DNA from: Ilumatobacter sp.
Lineage (GTDB): Bacteria > Actinomycetota > Acidimicrobiia > Acidimicrobiales > Ilumatobacteraceae
Reading direction: 5' to 3'
NCBI GenBank assembly: GCA_013002175.1
Contig: JABDKP010000187.1
Span: 1-32,308, forward strand
Length of the DNA stretch: 32,308 nt
Translations under genes and position numbers: made by a program
The notes under the pieces: model-generated
Database searches by the model: none
What the model saw: the letters and a program-made list of their open reading frames with translations, nothing else
Told to the model about the DNA's origin: nothing
Shown: positions 22,598 to 30,055 of the stretch, piece after piece
How positions within the stretch are numbered: the first letter of the stretch is position 1
How the letters are laid out: each line of letters opens with the position of its first letter

Positions 22598-23829
22598 GGC
22601 GTCGCATCCTTGCGCCACGTCTGGATGCGGTCCCAGAACATCTCGGTGAACTCGTCGACCTCGTGCTCGGGGTACAGCGCGGTGACCTTCATCCGCACGG
22701 CCTCGCGGGCGGTGTCGGTGGCGAAGAAGTCCCACAGCACCTGATCGAGGTGGCCGAGGTGCTCGCCACAGAACTCCTCGAACTCGTCGACCTGGAGTCG
22801 CTCGCGGGCGATCGCTGCGTACCCCTGCAACTTCTCCTCGTACGGCGCGTCGGTGTCGGCGATGGTGAAGTACGGCTGCCAGTCGAGGTTCGGTCGCATT
22901 GGTCGGTTGGTGGCGGCGCAGAACAGCGACCAGCGGAGGTTGGCGCCGATCAGCCACGGGAAGTGATAGTGCAGCGACGTCACCTGTGAGTCCGGGCACG
23001 GGTTGGCGAAGTCGATCGGGAACCACTGCCCGTCCTGGCGCAGCGCCTCGCACGAGTTGAAGTCCCATCCGAAGAACGAGTTGATCGTCAGTGTCGTGTC
23101 GATCAGGTGCTGACGCTGGTCGTCGGGGATCCCGCCGTCGTCGCTCGTGTACCGGTCGTGCAGCGGCGCGCCCGGGTCGTAGCGCACGACCCGCATCTGC
23201 GGACCGAGGCCGACACAGCGGATGAACATGTCGTGGGGGTCGACCGCCTGCTGGAGGTGCATCAGGTACGTGCCGCTCTCGTCGTACAGCCGCTGGAGGT
23301 CGTCGGCGTCGTCGATGCGGCTGACGCCGGCCCACCCTCCCCCGTCGTACGGCTTGATGTACATCGGGTAGCCGACCTTGTCGCCGAGCTCGCGCAGGTC
23401 GAACATCTGGGCGTACCGCTCGAGCGTGATCTCGAGGTCGGGCTGCGGCTCGTACGCCTTCGGGGGCACCATCCAGGTGGTCGGCACCGGCATCCCGAGT
23501 CGCATCATGGCGCAGTACGAGGTGTGCTTCTCGTTCGACTGGATCGACCACGGATTGTTGAACACGTAGAGGCCGTTCATCACGACCGCCTTCTTGATCC
23601 ACTCGCGGCTCGTGCCGTACCAGTGCGTCAACCGGTCGATGACGACGTCGTAGCGGACGGGCTGGCGAAGGTAGAACGGCTCGATCGTGACCCGCTCGAC
23701 GTCGAAACGGATCGCGTCCCCGCCGTGGCGGACGCTCAGGTCGAGGCGGTCGAGTACCTCCTCGTAGCAGACCGGCCAACACAGGTCGGCCCCGACCGAC
23801 AACCCGATCTTCCGCCGTACCTCAGCCAT
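22594..23829 (-). CDS. ATP-grasp ligase, RimK-like type
   Basis: This 411-residue ATP-grasp protein is distinct from the three other ATP-grasp genes of the cluster. The N-terminal pre-ATP-grasp part includes KIGLSVGADLCWPVCYEEVL, YDVVIDRLTHWYG and YVFNNPWSIQSNEKHTSY. ATP binding is suggested by VGYPMYIKPYDGGGWAGVSR (Lys plus Gly-rich loop) and metal binding by FPIDFANPCPDSQVT. Members activate a carboxylate as acyl phosphate and join it to an amine or thiol. The ATG at 23829 is fixed by a strong GGAGG 6 bases upstream; an in-frame ATG at 23913 yields an Arg-rich non-conserved leader. It overlaps the preceding esterase by 8 bases and the next esterase by 4. Confidence 0.82.
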   Translation of the reverse strand: MAEVRRKIGLSVGADLCWPVCYEEVLDRLDLSVRHGGDAIRFDVERVTIEPFYLRQPVRYDVVIDRLTHWYGTSREWIKKAVVMNGLYVFNNPWSIQSNEKHTSYCAMMRLGMPVPTTWMVPPKAYEPQPDLEITLERYAQMFDLRELGDKVGYPMYIKPYDGGGWAGVSRIDDADDLQRLYDESGTYLMHLQQAVDPHDMFIRCVGLGPQMRVVRYDPGAPLHDRYTSDDGGIPDDQRQHLIDTTLTINSFFGWDFNSCEALRQDGQWFPIDFANPCPDSQVTSLHYHFPWLIGANLRWSLFCAATNRPMRPNLDWQPYFTIADTDAPYEEKLQGYAAIARERLQVDEFEEFCGEHLGHLDQVLWDFFATDTAREAVRMKVTALYPEHEVDEFTEMFWDRIQTWRKDATP

Positions 23830-25072
23830 GTGTCTCCTCCGACTCGGTGAGTGGCAGATGAGCAGGCGGTTCCGGCGCCTCGAACGGCTGCGGTTCGCGG
23901 GGCCGGAAGGCATCGGCGAACAGCCACGGCAGCGCCACGCCGAGCAGGTCGCGCCACCCGCCCCACGTGTGCCCGTCGAGCGATTCGCCGAGCAGTACCT
24001 GCATGCCCGTGTCGATCAGGATCGGTCGCAGGGCACGATTCTCGCAGATCAACTGCTCGTAGACACCGCAGCTCAGGAACACCTTGTCGGCGACGCGGAC
24101 CGGGTCCGCCGCGTAGCCCCGGACGAAGTCGCGGACCGGCCCCCACATGTCGCCCTCGCGCTCGTGACAATCGGCGCCGACACCGTCGAACGATCCGGAC
24201 TGGAGCATCAGCCGGCCGAACATGTCCGGGTACCGCGCCGCCGTGGACAACGTGGCGACCGCGCCGAAGCTGGCACCGCCGAGGCAGCGTCCGTCGCGGT
24301 CACCGACGAGCGGAAGGTGCGCCTCGAGGTACGGCACGAGCTCCTCGGCGATGAATCGGGCGTGCGCCTCGTCGTCGGCGTACTCCGACAATCGGTCGGC
24401 AGGGTCGCAGAACGCGACGACGAACTCCGGAACCAGGCCCCGATGGATCAGGTTGTCGAGCACCGTCGTCGCGGCCGCGTAGTGCAGGAAGTCGGAGCCG
24501 TCGTGGAGCACGACGAGCGGGAACCGGTGCTCGGGGTCGATGCGGAATGATGCCGGCAGATACACCGTCACGGGTACCGCTCGGCCGAGCGCGGGGCTCG
24601 GGATCGTCAGCGACCGGGTCGAGCCGGGCTCCGCGGACGGATCGCGCAGCGCCCACGGTGGCACCTCGTACCCGAACGAACGGCAGACCGAGTTCTGGCC
24701 GAACGGGTTGCGGGCGTGGTGCGGGTTGAGTGGGTCCTCGATCACGTGTCGTTCGCCGCCGACGGTGAGCCCGAGTTGGTACTCCAGCCGGGTACCCCGC
24801 GGCAGGTCGAGCGCGAGCAGCCACCAGTTCGACTCGCCGAGCCGCTCGAAATCGAGGTCGTCCGGCAGCCCGATCCCGAAGTGGATCAGGGTCACCGCAT
24901 CCGCCTCCCCCCGGAACGCGAAGACGGTGACGTCCTCGTTGCTCAGCGGAAAGCCGCGGTCGAACACCAGGCGGTCGAGCGCCTCGGGCGTCAGCGCCGG
25001 GTCCGGCGGCAGGCGGGGCGCGAGCACGGTGTTCACGTCGATCGGCTGGTCGGTGAAGTTCGCGTCGTTCAT
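23822..25072 (-). CDS. Fes-like alpha/beta-hydrolase esterase with N-terminal beta domain
   Basis: This 416-residue protein has the two-part layout of enterochelin-esterase (Fes) relatives. The N-terminal beta-sandwich-like half (~40-150) includes VTVFAFRGEADAVTLIHFG and LEYQLGLTVGGERHVIEDP. A C-terminal esterase (~165-395) includes VPVTVYLPASFR, RFPLVVLHDGSDFL, the nucleophile elbow GGASFGAVATLSTAARYP and the His in LDGHTWGGWRDLL. Fes enzymes cleave ester bonds of siderophore trilactones, but here the neighbours are ligases and no siderophore genes are present, so a metabolite ester or peptide ester is more likely. It starts 10 bases after the ATP-grasp gene at 25083-26306 and overlaps the RimK-like gene. 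No signal peptide is seen. Confidence 0.82.
   Translation of the reverse strand: MNDANFTDQPIDVNTVLAPRLPPDPALTPEALDRLVFDRGFPLSNEDVTVFAFRGEADAVTLIHFGIGLPDDLDFERLGESNWWLLALDLPRGTRLEYQLGLTVGGERHVIEDPLNPHHARNPFGQNSVCRSFGYEVPPWALRDPSAEPGSTRSLTIPSPALGRAVPVTVYLPASFRIDPEHRFPLVVLHDGSDFLHYAAATTVLDNLIHRGLVPEFVVAFCDPADRLSEYADDEAHARFIAEELVPYLEAHLPLVGDRDGRCLGGASFGAVATLSTAARYPDMFGRLMLQSGSFDGVGADCHEREGDMWGPVRDFVRGYAADPVRVADKVFLSCGVYEQLICENRALRPILIDTGMQVLLGESLDGHTWGGWRDLLGVALPWLFADAFRPREPQPFEAPEPPAHLPLTESEETHG
23836..23840 (-). promoter_or_regulatory. Strong ribosome-binding site fixing an ATP-grasp start
   Basis: The minus strand reads GGAGG, then AGACAC, then ATG at 23829. This near-perfect Shine-Dalgarno lies inside the end of the upstream esterase gene and decides between the ATG at 23829 and the upstream in-frame ATG at 23913. 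It also gives the RimK-like ligase its own strong initiation within the polycistron. Confidence 0.75.
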
Positions 25073-25082
25073 CGGGGCATTC

Positions 25083-26306
25083 TCACTGCGCGTGGACCGT
25101 AACCGTGCGCCCGATCTCGTCGAGGACGAAGCGGAGGTGGTCGAAGTCCTCGTGCCGGGCCCGCACCCAGGCGTTTGCCATGTAGCCCGCCTCGACCGGC
25201 TGCGTCGGCGTGCCGGCCGGGGGGAGGTGCGCGTCGATGATCAGGTCGCCGAACCGCGCGTGGATTTCGTCGATGCCCGCAGTGCCGGAGATCGTGCCGT
25301 CGGCCTCGGGACGCAGCGCGACGATCCCGGCCGAGTAGCGCCGCGACGCGTGACGCTTGGGACAGCCGTGCACGATCGCCTCGGCCCACTCGCGGTAGAT
25401 GTCGAGATCGTTGCCGACCGCGTAGAGGTCCCATGCGCGTACGCCCGGCGGCCGGCAGCCGATCTCGGAGAACATCAGGCCCTTGTCGCCGGAGAACCAC
25501 TCCATGTGCGTCGCCGACGTGCCGATGTCGAGGGCGTCGTTCACGCGCCGACCCATCGCCTTGACCTCGTCGTACCCCGACGCGGAATCGATGCGGTTGG
25601 TCGTGATGAACTGCGGCGAGATCCACCGCGTCCGCATCGCCTCGAGCACGTTGGGGTAGTAGTGGCACACGAACTCGTGCACCACCTGGCCGTCGACGGT
25701 GATCGTGTCGTAGAACCCCTCGTGGCCGGTGACGAACTCCTCGACGGCGACCGTGGCGCCGTGGGCGAGACCGCTCGCCGCGATCGCCCGTTCGAGGTCC
25801 TCGGCGTCGTCGGCACGATGGGTACCCGACGCTCCTGCCCCGTCCGGTGGCTTGACGATCAACGGGTAGCCGACCTCGTCGGCGAACGCCCGCACCTCGT
25901 CCGCCGACGTGGCGCCGGTCGATCGGGCGCACGGCACACCGGCGGCGCGCAACACCTCCTTCATCTCCGGCTTGTCACGGCACAGGTGCGCGGTGCGCAC
26001 CGACGTGCCCGGGATGTTGCATGCCGCCCGCACGCGGGCGGCCGTCATGATGTGCGCCTCGACGGTGGCTTCGAGGCGGTCGACCCACAGCCGGTCCTGG
26101 ATCCAGCGCACGGCGCGCATCACGCTCTCGTCGTCGACGACGGAGGCGACCTGTTCGTAGTGCGTCAGCCAGTTCCGGACATCGTCGTCGAGGCCGTCCT
26201 TCGGGCGCTCGCCGATGCCGATCACGGTCGCCCCCGCCTCGGCGAGGCCTCGTGCGAACTGCTTCTGATTGTCCGGGAAACTCGGCTCCAGCAGGATCAC
26301 GTTCAC
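25083..26306 (-). CDS. ATP-grasp carboxylate ligase, paralogue A
   Basis: This 407-residue ATP-grasp protein is first in the minus-strand arm. A Rossmann-like N-terminal domain (NVILLEPSFPDNQKQFARGL, GATVIGIGER) precedes the ATP-grasp fold: CRDKPEMKEVLRAAGVPCAR, GYPLIVKPPDGAGASGTHR (ATP-binding Lys and Gly loop), VAVEEFVTGHEGFYDT and the metal-site Glu in MFSEIGCRPPG. It is a close relative of paralogues B and C just across the divergent promoter, which share RDK-x-x-MK, the VKP-Gly loop and E-I/V-G-x-R-x-PG. The GTG at 26306 is preferred because AAAGG lies just upstream and homology starts there. Reaction class: acyl-phosphate ligation. Substrates are unknown. Confidence 0.85.
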   Translation of the reverse strand: MNVILLEPSFPDNQKQFARGLAEAGATVIGIGERPKDGLDDDVRNWLTHYEQVASVVDDESVMRAVRWIQDRLWVDRLEATVEAHIMTAARVRAACNIPGTSVRTAHLCRDKPEMKEVLRAAGVPCARSTGATSADEVRAFADEVGYPLIVKPPDGAGASGTHRADDAEDLERAIAASGLAHGATVAVEEFVTGHEGFYDTITVDGQVVHEFVCHYYPNVLEAMRTRWISPQFITTNRIDSASGYDEVKAMGRRVNDALDIGTSATHMEWFSGDKGLMFSEIGCRPPGVRAWDLYAVGNDLDIYREWAEAIVHGCPKRHASRRYSAGIVALRPEADGTISGTAGIDEIHARFGDLIIDAHLPPAGTPTQPVEAGYMANAWVRARHEDFDHLRFVLDEIGRTVTVHAQ

Positions 26307-26380
26307 CTCACCTTTGTACTCCGTGGCGGCAACACGACGCGCACGACGCCGGCACCCATCTCCGACGGAAGGGCGTGGGA

Positions 26381-26386
26381 TACGGT
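26381..26386 (+). promoter_or_regulatory. -10 box of a probable leaderless promoter for the rightward ATP-grasp arm
   Basis: TACGGT (TAnnnT) ends 8 bases before the ATG at 26395, inside the 88-base divergent space of the ligase cluster. That space must also hold the promoter for the leftward five-gene arm, so both arms are likely co-regulated from it. No peptide-coding frame was found there. Confidence 0.5.
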
Positions 26387-26394
26387 CCGGTGCC

Positions 26395-27618
26395 ATGGTC
26401 ACCGTCGTCTTCGTCGCTCCGTACGCGCTCGACGCGACGAACCGGTTCCTCGCTGCGATGGCCGACCTCCCCGATGTCGCAGTCGTCGTCGTCAGCAGCG
26501 ACCCGGTCGAACGGTTCCCGGAGCGGGTGACCGCGAGGCTGTCGGGGCACTGGCATGTCGCCAACTGCCTCGACGTCGACCAATTGACCGCCGCGGTCGC
26601 CGAGCTGCGCGACCGGCTCGGTGGTGTCGACGTGCTCACCGCGATCCTGGAGAACCTGCAGGTGCCGCTGGCCCACGTTCGCGAGCGCGTCGGCATCGCC
26701 GGGATGGGAGTCGACGTGGCGGAGCGGTTCCGCGACAAGTCGCAGATGAAGGCGGCGTTCGAAGCGGCCGGCATCCCGTGCGCCCGGAGCGGACGCGCCG
26801 CGTCCGCGGACGAGGTCCGGGACGTGTTCGACCGGTGGCGCCGGCCGGTCGTCGTCAAGCCGCTGGCCGGCATGGGCGCCCGGAACACGTTCCGGGTCGA
26901 CGACGCCGAGTCGCTGGAGCGATGGCTCGGGCACAGCCCGCCGTCGGCGGACGCACCGGTGCTGCTGGAGGAGTTCCTCGTCGGGCAGGAGTTCTCGTTC
27001 GAGAGCGTGCTCGTCGACAGTGAGATGGTCTGGCACTCGATCGGCCGGTACGACCCGACCCCGCTGACCGTCTTGGAGAACCCGTGGATCCAGTGGTGCG
27101 TCGTGCTGCCGCGGGAGATCGACGGCGACGAGTTCGCCACGATTCGCGATGTCGGGGCGAGCGCGGTGCGGGCGCTCGGGCTGACGACCGGGCTCTCCCA
27201 CCTCGAGTGGTTCCGCCGGCCCGACGGCACGATCGCGATCTCCGAGGTCGGTGCCCGGCCGCCCGGGGCGCAGATCGCGTCGCTGATGTCGTGGGCGCAC
27301 GACACCGACCTGTACGCGACGTGGGCCCGGCTCGTCGCGCTCGGCGAGTTCGACCCCCCATCGCGTCGGTACGCCGTCGGTGCGGCGTATCTGCGGGCGC
27401 AGGGCGCCGGCCGCGTGATCTCCGGCATCCACGGCATCGAACGCGTCAGCGCAGCGACCCACGAACTCGTCGTCGAATCATCGATCCCGGCGGTCGGCCG
27501 AGCCCCGGCGGACACCTACGAGGGCGACGGGTACGTGATCGTGCGCGCCGACACCACCGGAGCGGTGGACGCCGCACTCGCGGAGATCGTGGCGACGATC
27601 CGGGTGGAGGCGCACTGA
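26395..27618 (+). CDS. ATP-grasp carboxylate ligase, paralogue B
   Basis: This 407-residue ligase is a paralogue of the genes at 25083-26306 and 27618-28835. The N-terminal domain starts VTVVFVAPYALDATNRFL. The ATP-grasp core has RFRDKSQMKAAFEAAGIPC, RRPVVVKPLAGMGARNTFR, VLLEEFLVGQEFSFES, LSHLEWFRRPDG and AISEVGARPPGAQ. The C-terminal part (SRRYAVGAAYLRAQGAG, GIERVSAATHELVVES) completes the family fold. It should activate a carboxylate with ATP and couple it to an amine. It is divergent from paralogue A and its stop overlaps the start of C (TGATG). Substrate specificity is not readable. Confidence 0.85.
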   Translation: MVTVVFVAPYALDATNRFLAAMADLPDVAVVVVSSDPVERFPERVTARLSGHWHVANCLDVDQLTAAVAELRDRLGGVDVLTAILENLQVPLAHVRERVGIAGMGVDVAERFRDKSQMKAAFEAAGIPCARSGRAASADEVRDVFDRWRRPVVVKPLAGMGARNTFRVDDAESLERWLGHSPPSADAPVLLEEFLVGQEFSFESVLVDSEMVWHSIGRYDPTPLTVLENPWIQWCVVLPREIDGDEFATIRDVGASAVRALGLTTGLSHLEWFRRPDGTIAISEVGARPPGAQIASLMSWAHDTDLYATWARLVALGEFDPPSRRYAVGAAYLRAQGAGRVISGIHGIERVSAATHELVVESSIPAVGRAPADTYEGDGYVIVRADTTGAVDAALAEIVATIRVEAH

Positions 27619-28835
27619 TGGACGTCCTGTTCCTCTCGCCGCACTATCCGGACGACATCCCACTGTTCGTGTCGGGCCTCGCCGCCGTCGGCGCCCGCGT
27701 GATCGGCGTCGGAGACCAGCACGTCGACGCACTGCCGGAACGCTCCAAGCGAGACCTCGCCGCCTACGTCCAGATCGGCTCGTGGGCCGACGAGGACGCG
27801 GTGGTCGCGACGGTCCGCCGGCAGCTGTCCGGCCGCAACCTCGACCGGGTCGAGACGCTGTGGGAGCCGATGATGCTGCTCGCCGCCCGGCTGCGCGAGG
27901 CGATCGGCGTGCCCGGCCTCACCGTGCAACAGACCGTGCCGTTCCGCGACAAGGGCGAGATGAAGAAGTTGGTCGAAGACGCCGGACTGCGCACGCCGCG
28001 GTCGATCGTCACGACGACGCGGGCCGGGTGTCGGGACGCCGCCGAGCGGATCGGCTTCCCGGTCATCATCAAGCCGATCTCCGGGGCCGGGTCGATGGAC
28101 ACCTTCCGGATCGAGGACGACGCCGACCTCGAGACCGCGCTGGCGCAACTGGGGCACGTCGCCGAGGTCAGCGTCGAGGAGTTCATCTCCGGCGACGAGT
28201 TCACCTACGACACCATCTGCGCGGGTGGTCGGATCGCGTTCGAGAACGTGTGCGAGTACCGGCCGAACCCGTTGATCGGCAAGCAGGTCGAGTGGATCAG
28301 TCCACAGGTGATCGCATGGCGCGACCTCGCCGACCCGTTCATCGCCGACGGTGTCGCGCTCGGCCGGGCCGTCATCCCGGCGATGGGCGTGCACAGCGGC
28401 TTCACGCACATGGAGTGGTACCGCACCGAGTCCGGCGAGGTGGTGTTCGGCGAGATCGGGGCGCGCTCCCCCGGTGGCCGGCTGACCGACCTGATGAACT
28501 ACGCCTGCGACACCGACCTGTACACGGGCTGGGCCGAGGCGGTGTGCCACGGCACGTTCAGCCAACCGACCGAGCGCCGGTACAACGTCGCCCAAGTGAT
28601 CAAGCGGGCCCAGGGCGAGGGCGCGATCACCCACATCGACGGCCTCGGCCACATGATGGCGACGATGGGCGACCACGTGGTCAACGTCGACCTGCTGCCC
28701 CTCGGGCACCAGCGTCGCGATTGGCGTGCCACGGTGCTGTCCGACGGGCTGATCGTCGTCCGCCACCCCGATTTCGACGAGGCGGTCGCGATGGCCGACT
28801 GGATCGCCGCCAACGTCCACCTCCACTGCGGCTGA
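27618..28835 (+). CDS. ATP-grasp carboxylate ligase, paralogue C
   Basis: This 405-residue third paralogue has an N-terminal MDVLFLSPHYPDDIPLFVSG with GARVIGVGDQ. Core elements are VPFRDKGEMKKLVEDAGL, GFPVIIKPISGAGSMDTFR, VSVEEFISGDEFTYDT, GFTHMEWYRTESG and VFGEIGARSPGGR. The C-terminal domain has RRYNVAQVIKRAQGEGAI and HVVNVDLLPLGHQRRDW. It overlaps B by one base (TGATG), which with the strong likeness suggests tandem duplication followed by specialisation. A hairpin terminator follows 21 bases after its stop. It likely performs one ligation step of the cluster pathway. Confidence 0.85.
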   Translation: MDVLFLSPHYPDDIPLFVSGLAAVGARVIGVGDQHVDALPERSKRDLAAYVQIGSWADEDAVVATVRRQLSGRNLDRVETLWEPMMLLAARLREAIGVPGLTVQQTVPFRDKGEMKKLVEDAGLRTPRSIVTTTRAGCRDAAERIGFPVIIKPISGAGSMDTFRIEDDADLETALAQLGHVAEVSVEEFISGDEFTYDTICAGGRIAFENVCEYRPNPLIGKQVEWISPQVIAWRDLADPFIADGVALGRAVIPAMGVHSGFTHMEWYRTESGEVVFGEIGARSPGGRLTDLMNYACDTDLYTGWAEAVCHGTFSQPTERRYNVAQVIKRAQGEGAITHIDGLGHMMATMGDHVVNVDLLPLGHQRRDWRATVLSDGLIVVRHPDFDEAVAMADWIAANVHLHCG

Positions 28836-28855
28836 CCGTTACACGAAAACGGGAA

Positions 28856-28881
28856 AGACCCGGATTGGGGGATCCGGGTCT
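28856..28881 (+). terminator. Hairpin terminator after the ATP-grasp cluster
   Basis: AGACCCGGAT (28856-28865) and ATCCGGGTCT (28872-28881) form a perfect 10-bp stem with a 6-base loop, 20 bases after the paralogue C stop. It is followed by CTCAACC rather than a T-run, which is usual for high-GC actinobacteria. It separates the ligase cluster from the LysR gene. Confidence 0.75.
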
Positions 28882-28972
28882 CTCAACCTGGGAATGTCCG
28901 CTGATGGGGGGTCAGCTCGTGGACTTCCCGACGAGTGGAACATTGGGGGGTTGTTCTCACGTCGACTCTGGC

Positions 28973-28990
28973 GTACCCATTTCGGGGTAC
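28973..28990. repeat. Short inverted repeat in the lysR upstream region
   Basis: GTACCC and GGGTAC are perfect 6-base arms around ATTTCG. It lies 72-89 bases before the lysR start, in the 226-base intergenic region that otherwise holds the cluster terminator and the lysR promoter. It could be an activator site or part of the 5' region; nothing else recognisable is seen here. Confidence 0.35.
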
Positions 28991-29035
28991 ATGTGAAAGT
29001 ATGCACGAGACCGAGTGATCTGACAAGTAGAACTC

Positions 29036-29054
29036 AACGATACCTGCTATCGTT
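29036..29054. promoter_or_regulatory. Palindromic operator candidate at the lysR promoter
   Basis: AACGATA-CCTGC-TATCGTT is a perfect 7+7 palindrome. Its right arm contains TATCGT (29048-29053), a TAnnnT box 8 bases before the lysR ATG, so a protein bound here would block the -10. LysR regulators often repress their own genes through such AT-flanked dyads. Autoregulation is inferred. Confidence 0.55.
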
Positions 29055-29061
29055 TTCAGAG

Positions 29062-30000
29062 ATGGATGTCCGGCAGTTGTCTACCTTGGTCGCGATCGCC
29101 GACCACGGCACCTTCTCGGCGGCCGCCCGGGCGCTGTACACCGTGCAGTCGAACGTGTCGGCACACATCGCCCGGCTCGAACGCGAACTGGGCGTCACAC
29201 TGGTGGATCGGGCCCACGGGGGGCTCACCGACGAAGGCGCTCGGGTCGTCGAACGGGCCCGCCGGGTGCTCAACGAGATCGACGACATCGCGGCGGACAT
29301 GGCCAGCCGCAACGAGGACGTGTCCGGTCAGACTCGCCTGGGCGTGATCGGCACGACGGCCCGCTGGTTGATGCCGCAGTTCCTCGGCCGGCTCGGTCGC
29401 GAACACCCGGGTGTCCGCACCGTCATCCAGGAGGGTGCGACGTCGGCGCTGGTCCCGAACGTGATCAACGGGCAGCTGAACGGAGCGATCATCCACCTGC
29501 CGGTCGACGACCACGAGCTGGTGATCGAGCCGCTGTTCGCCGAAGACCTCTTCCTGCTCGCCGACGAGCAGCACCCGCTGGCCACGCGGGACACCATCCC
29601 GCTGCGCGACCTCGACGAGGTGCCGCTGTTGCTGCCTCCGTCCGGGGCTGCGTTGCGCAAGGTGCTCGAGCGGGCCGCGGCCAACGCCGACATCACGCTG
29701 CGCCCTCAGGCCGAGATCGACGGCGTGCGGCTCCTCGCGTCCCTCGCATTCGACGGGTTCGGTGCGGCGATCGTGCCTGCGACCGCCGTGCCGACATGGC
29801 TCCAGGGATCGTTCCGCCGGATCACCGTGCCGGAACTGCCGCGGCGCATCGTTGCGTTCGTCCGGCGCCGGCGACCGAGCCCGAACGCACCGACCACTGC
29901 TGCGGTGGAGACACTGCGGGCCGTGATCGCCGAGCGGGGTGGCCGCCAACCCGGCGTCCACCCGGGGACGAGTGCGATCCCCCTCCCGAAGTCCGGCTGA
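29062..30000 (+). CDS. LysR-family transcriptional regulator
   Basis: This 312-residue LTTR has an N-terminal winged helix-turn-helix (1-60: VRQLSTLVAIADHGTFSAAA and TVQSNVSAHIARLERELG) and a periplasmic-binding-protein-like effector domain (~90-295: TRLGVIGTTARWLMPQFL, GQLNGAIIHLPVDD, FLLADEQHPLATRD, LLPPSGAALRKVLE, GFGAAIVPATAVP). The frame is open back to an ATG at 28894, but the HTH begins precisely at 29062 and a -10 box plus palindrome sit just upstream, so the short start is used. It is followed after 55 bases by a carboxyltransferase gene and preceded by the ligase cluster. Either could be its target. The effector is unknown. Confidence 0.9.
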   Translation: MDVRQLSTLVAIADHGTFSAAARALYTVQSNVSAHIARLERELGVTLVDRAHGGLTDEGARVVERARRVLNEIDDIAADMASRNEDVSGQTRLGVIGTTARWLMPQFLGRLGREHPGVRTVIQEGATSALVPNVINGQLNGAIIHLPVDDHELVIEPLFAEDLFLLADEQHPLATRDTIPLRDLDEVPLLLPPSGAALRKVLERAAANADITLRPQAEIDGVRLLASLAFDGFGAAIVPATAVPTWLQGSFRRITVPELPRRIVAFVRRRRPSPNAPTTAAVETLRAVIAERGGRQPGVHPGTSAIPLPKSG

Positions 30001-30041
30001 CGCCCGCGCCACGCGGCGCACCGACGTTCGCTGCCGACCAC

Positions 30042-30047
30042 TACTCT
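30042..30047 (+). promoter_or_regulatory. -10 box of a probable leaderless promoter for the carboxyltransferase gene
   Basis: TACTCT fits TAnnnT and ends 8 bases before the ATG at 30056. No ribosome-binding site precedes that ATG (the leader reads CGCGGGCG). This suggests independent transcription from lysR despite the short 55-base gap. Confidence 0.5.
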
Positions 30048-30055
30048 CGCGGGCG

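Noticed and set aside
23822-25072. Siderophore (enterobactin-type) esterase function for the Fes-like protein
   Set aside because: No siderophore synthesis, uptake or iron-regulatory features are nearby; only the general fold is supported.
26307-26394. Possible precursor-peptide gene between the two arms of the ATP-grasp cluster
   Set aside because: The 88-base space holds no start-to-stop frame with a plausible ribosome-binding site; it fits two divergent promoters.
22594-28835. ATP-grasp genes as D-Ala-D-Ala ligase, RimK or biotin carboxylase
   Set aside because: Their N-terminal domains and motif details match none of these specifically, and no partner genes (murF, rpsF, BCCP) are present, so only the superfamily is assigned.
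28894-29061. Upstream in-frame extension of the LysR regulator (56 extra residues from an ATG at 28894)
   Set aside because: The helix-turn-helix starts at 29062, the extension is not protein-like, and it would cover the -10 box and palindrome.
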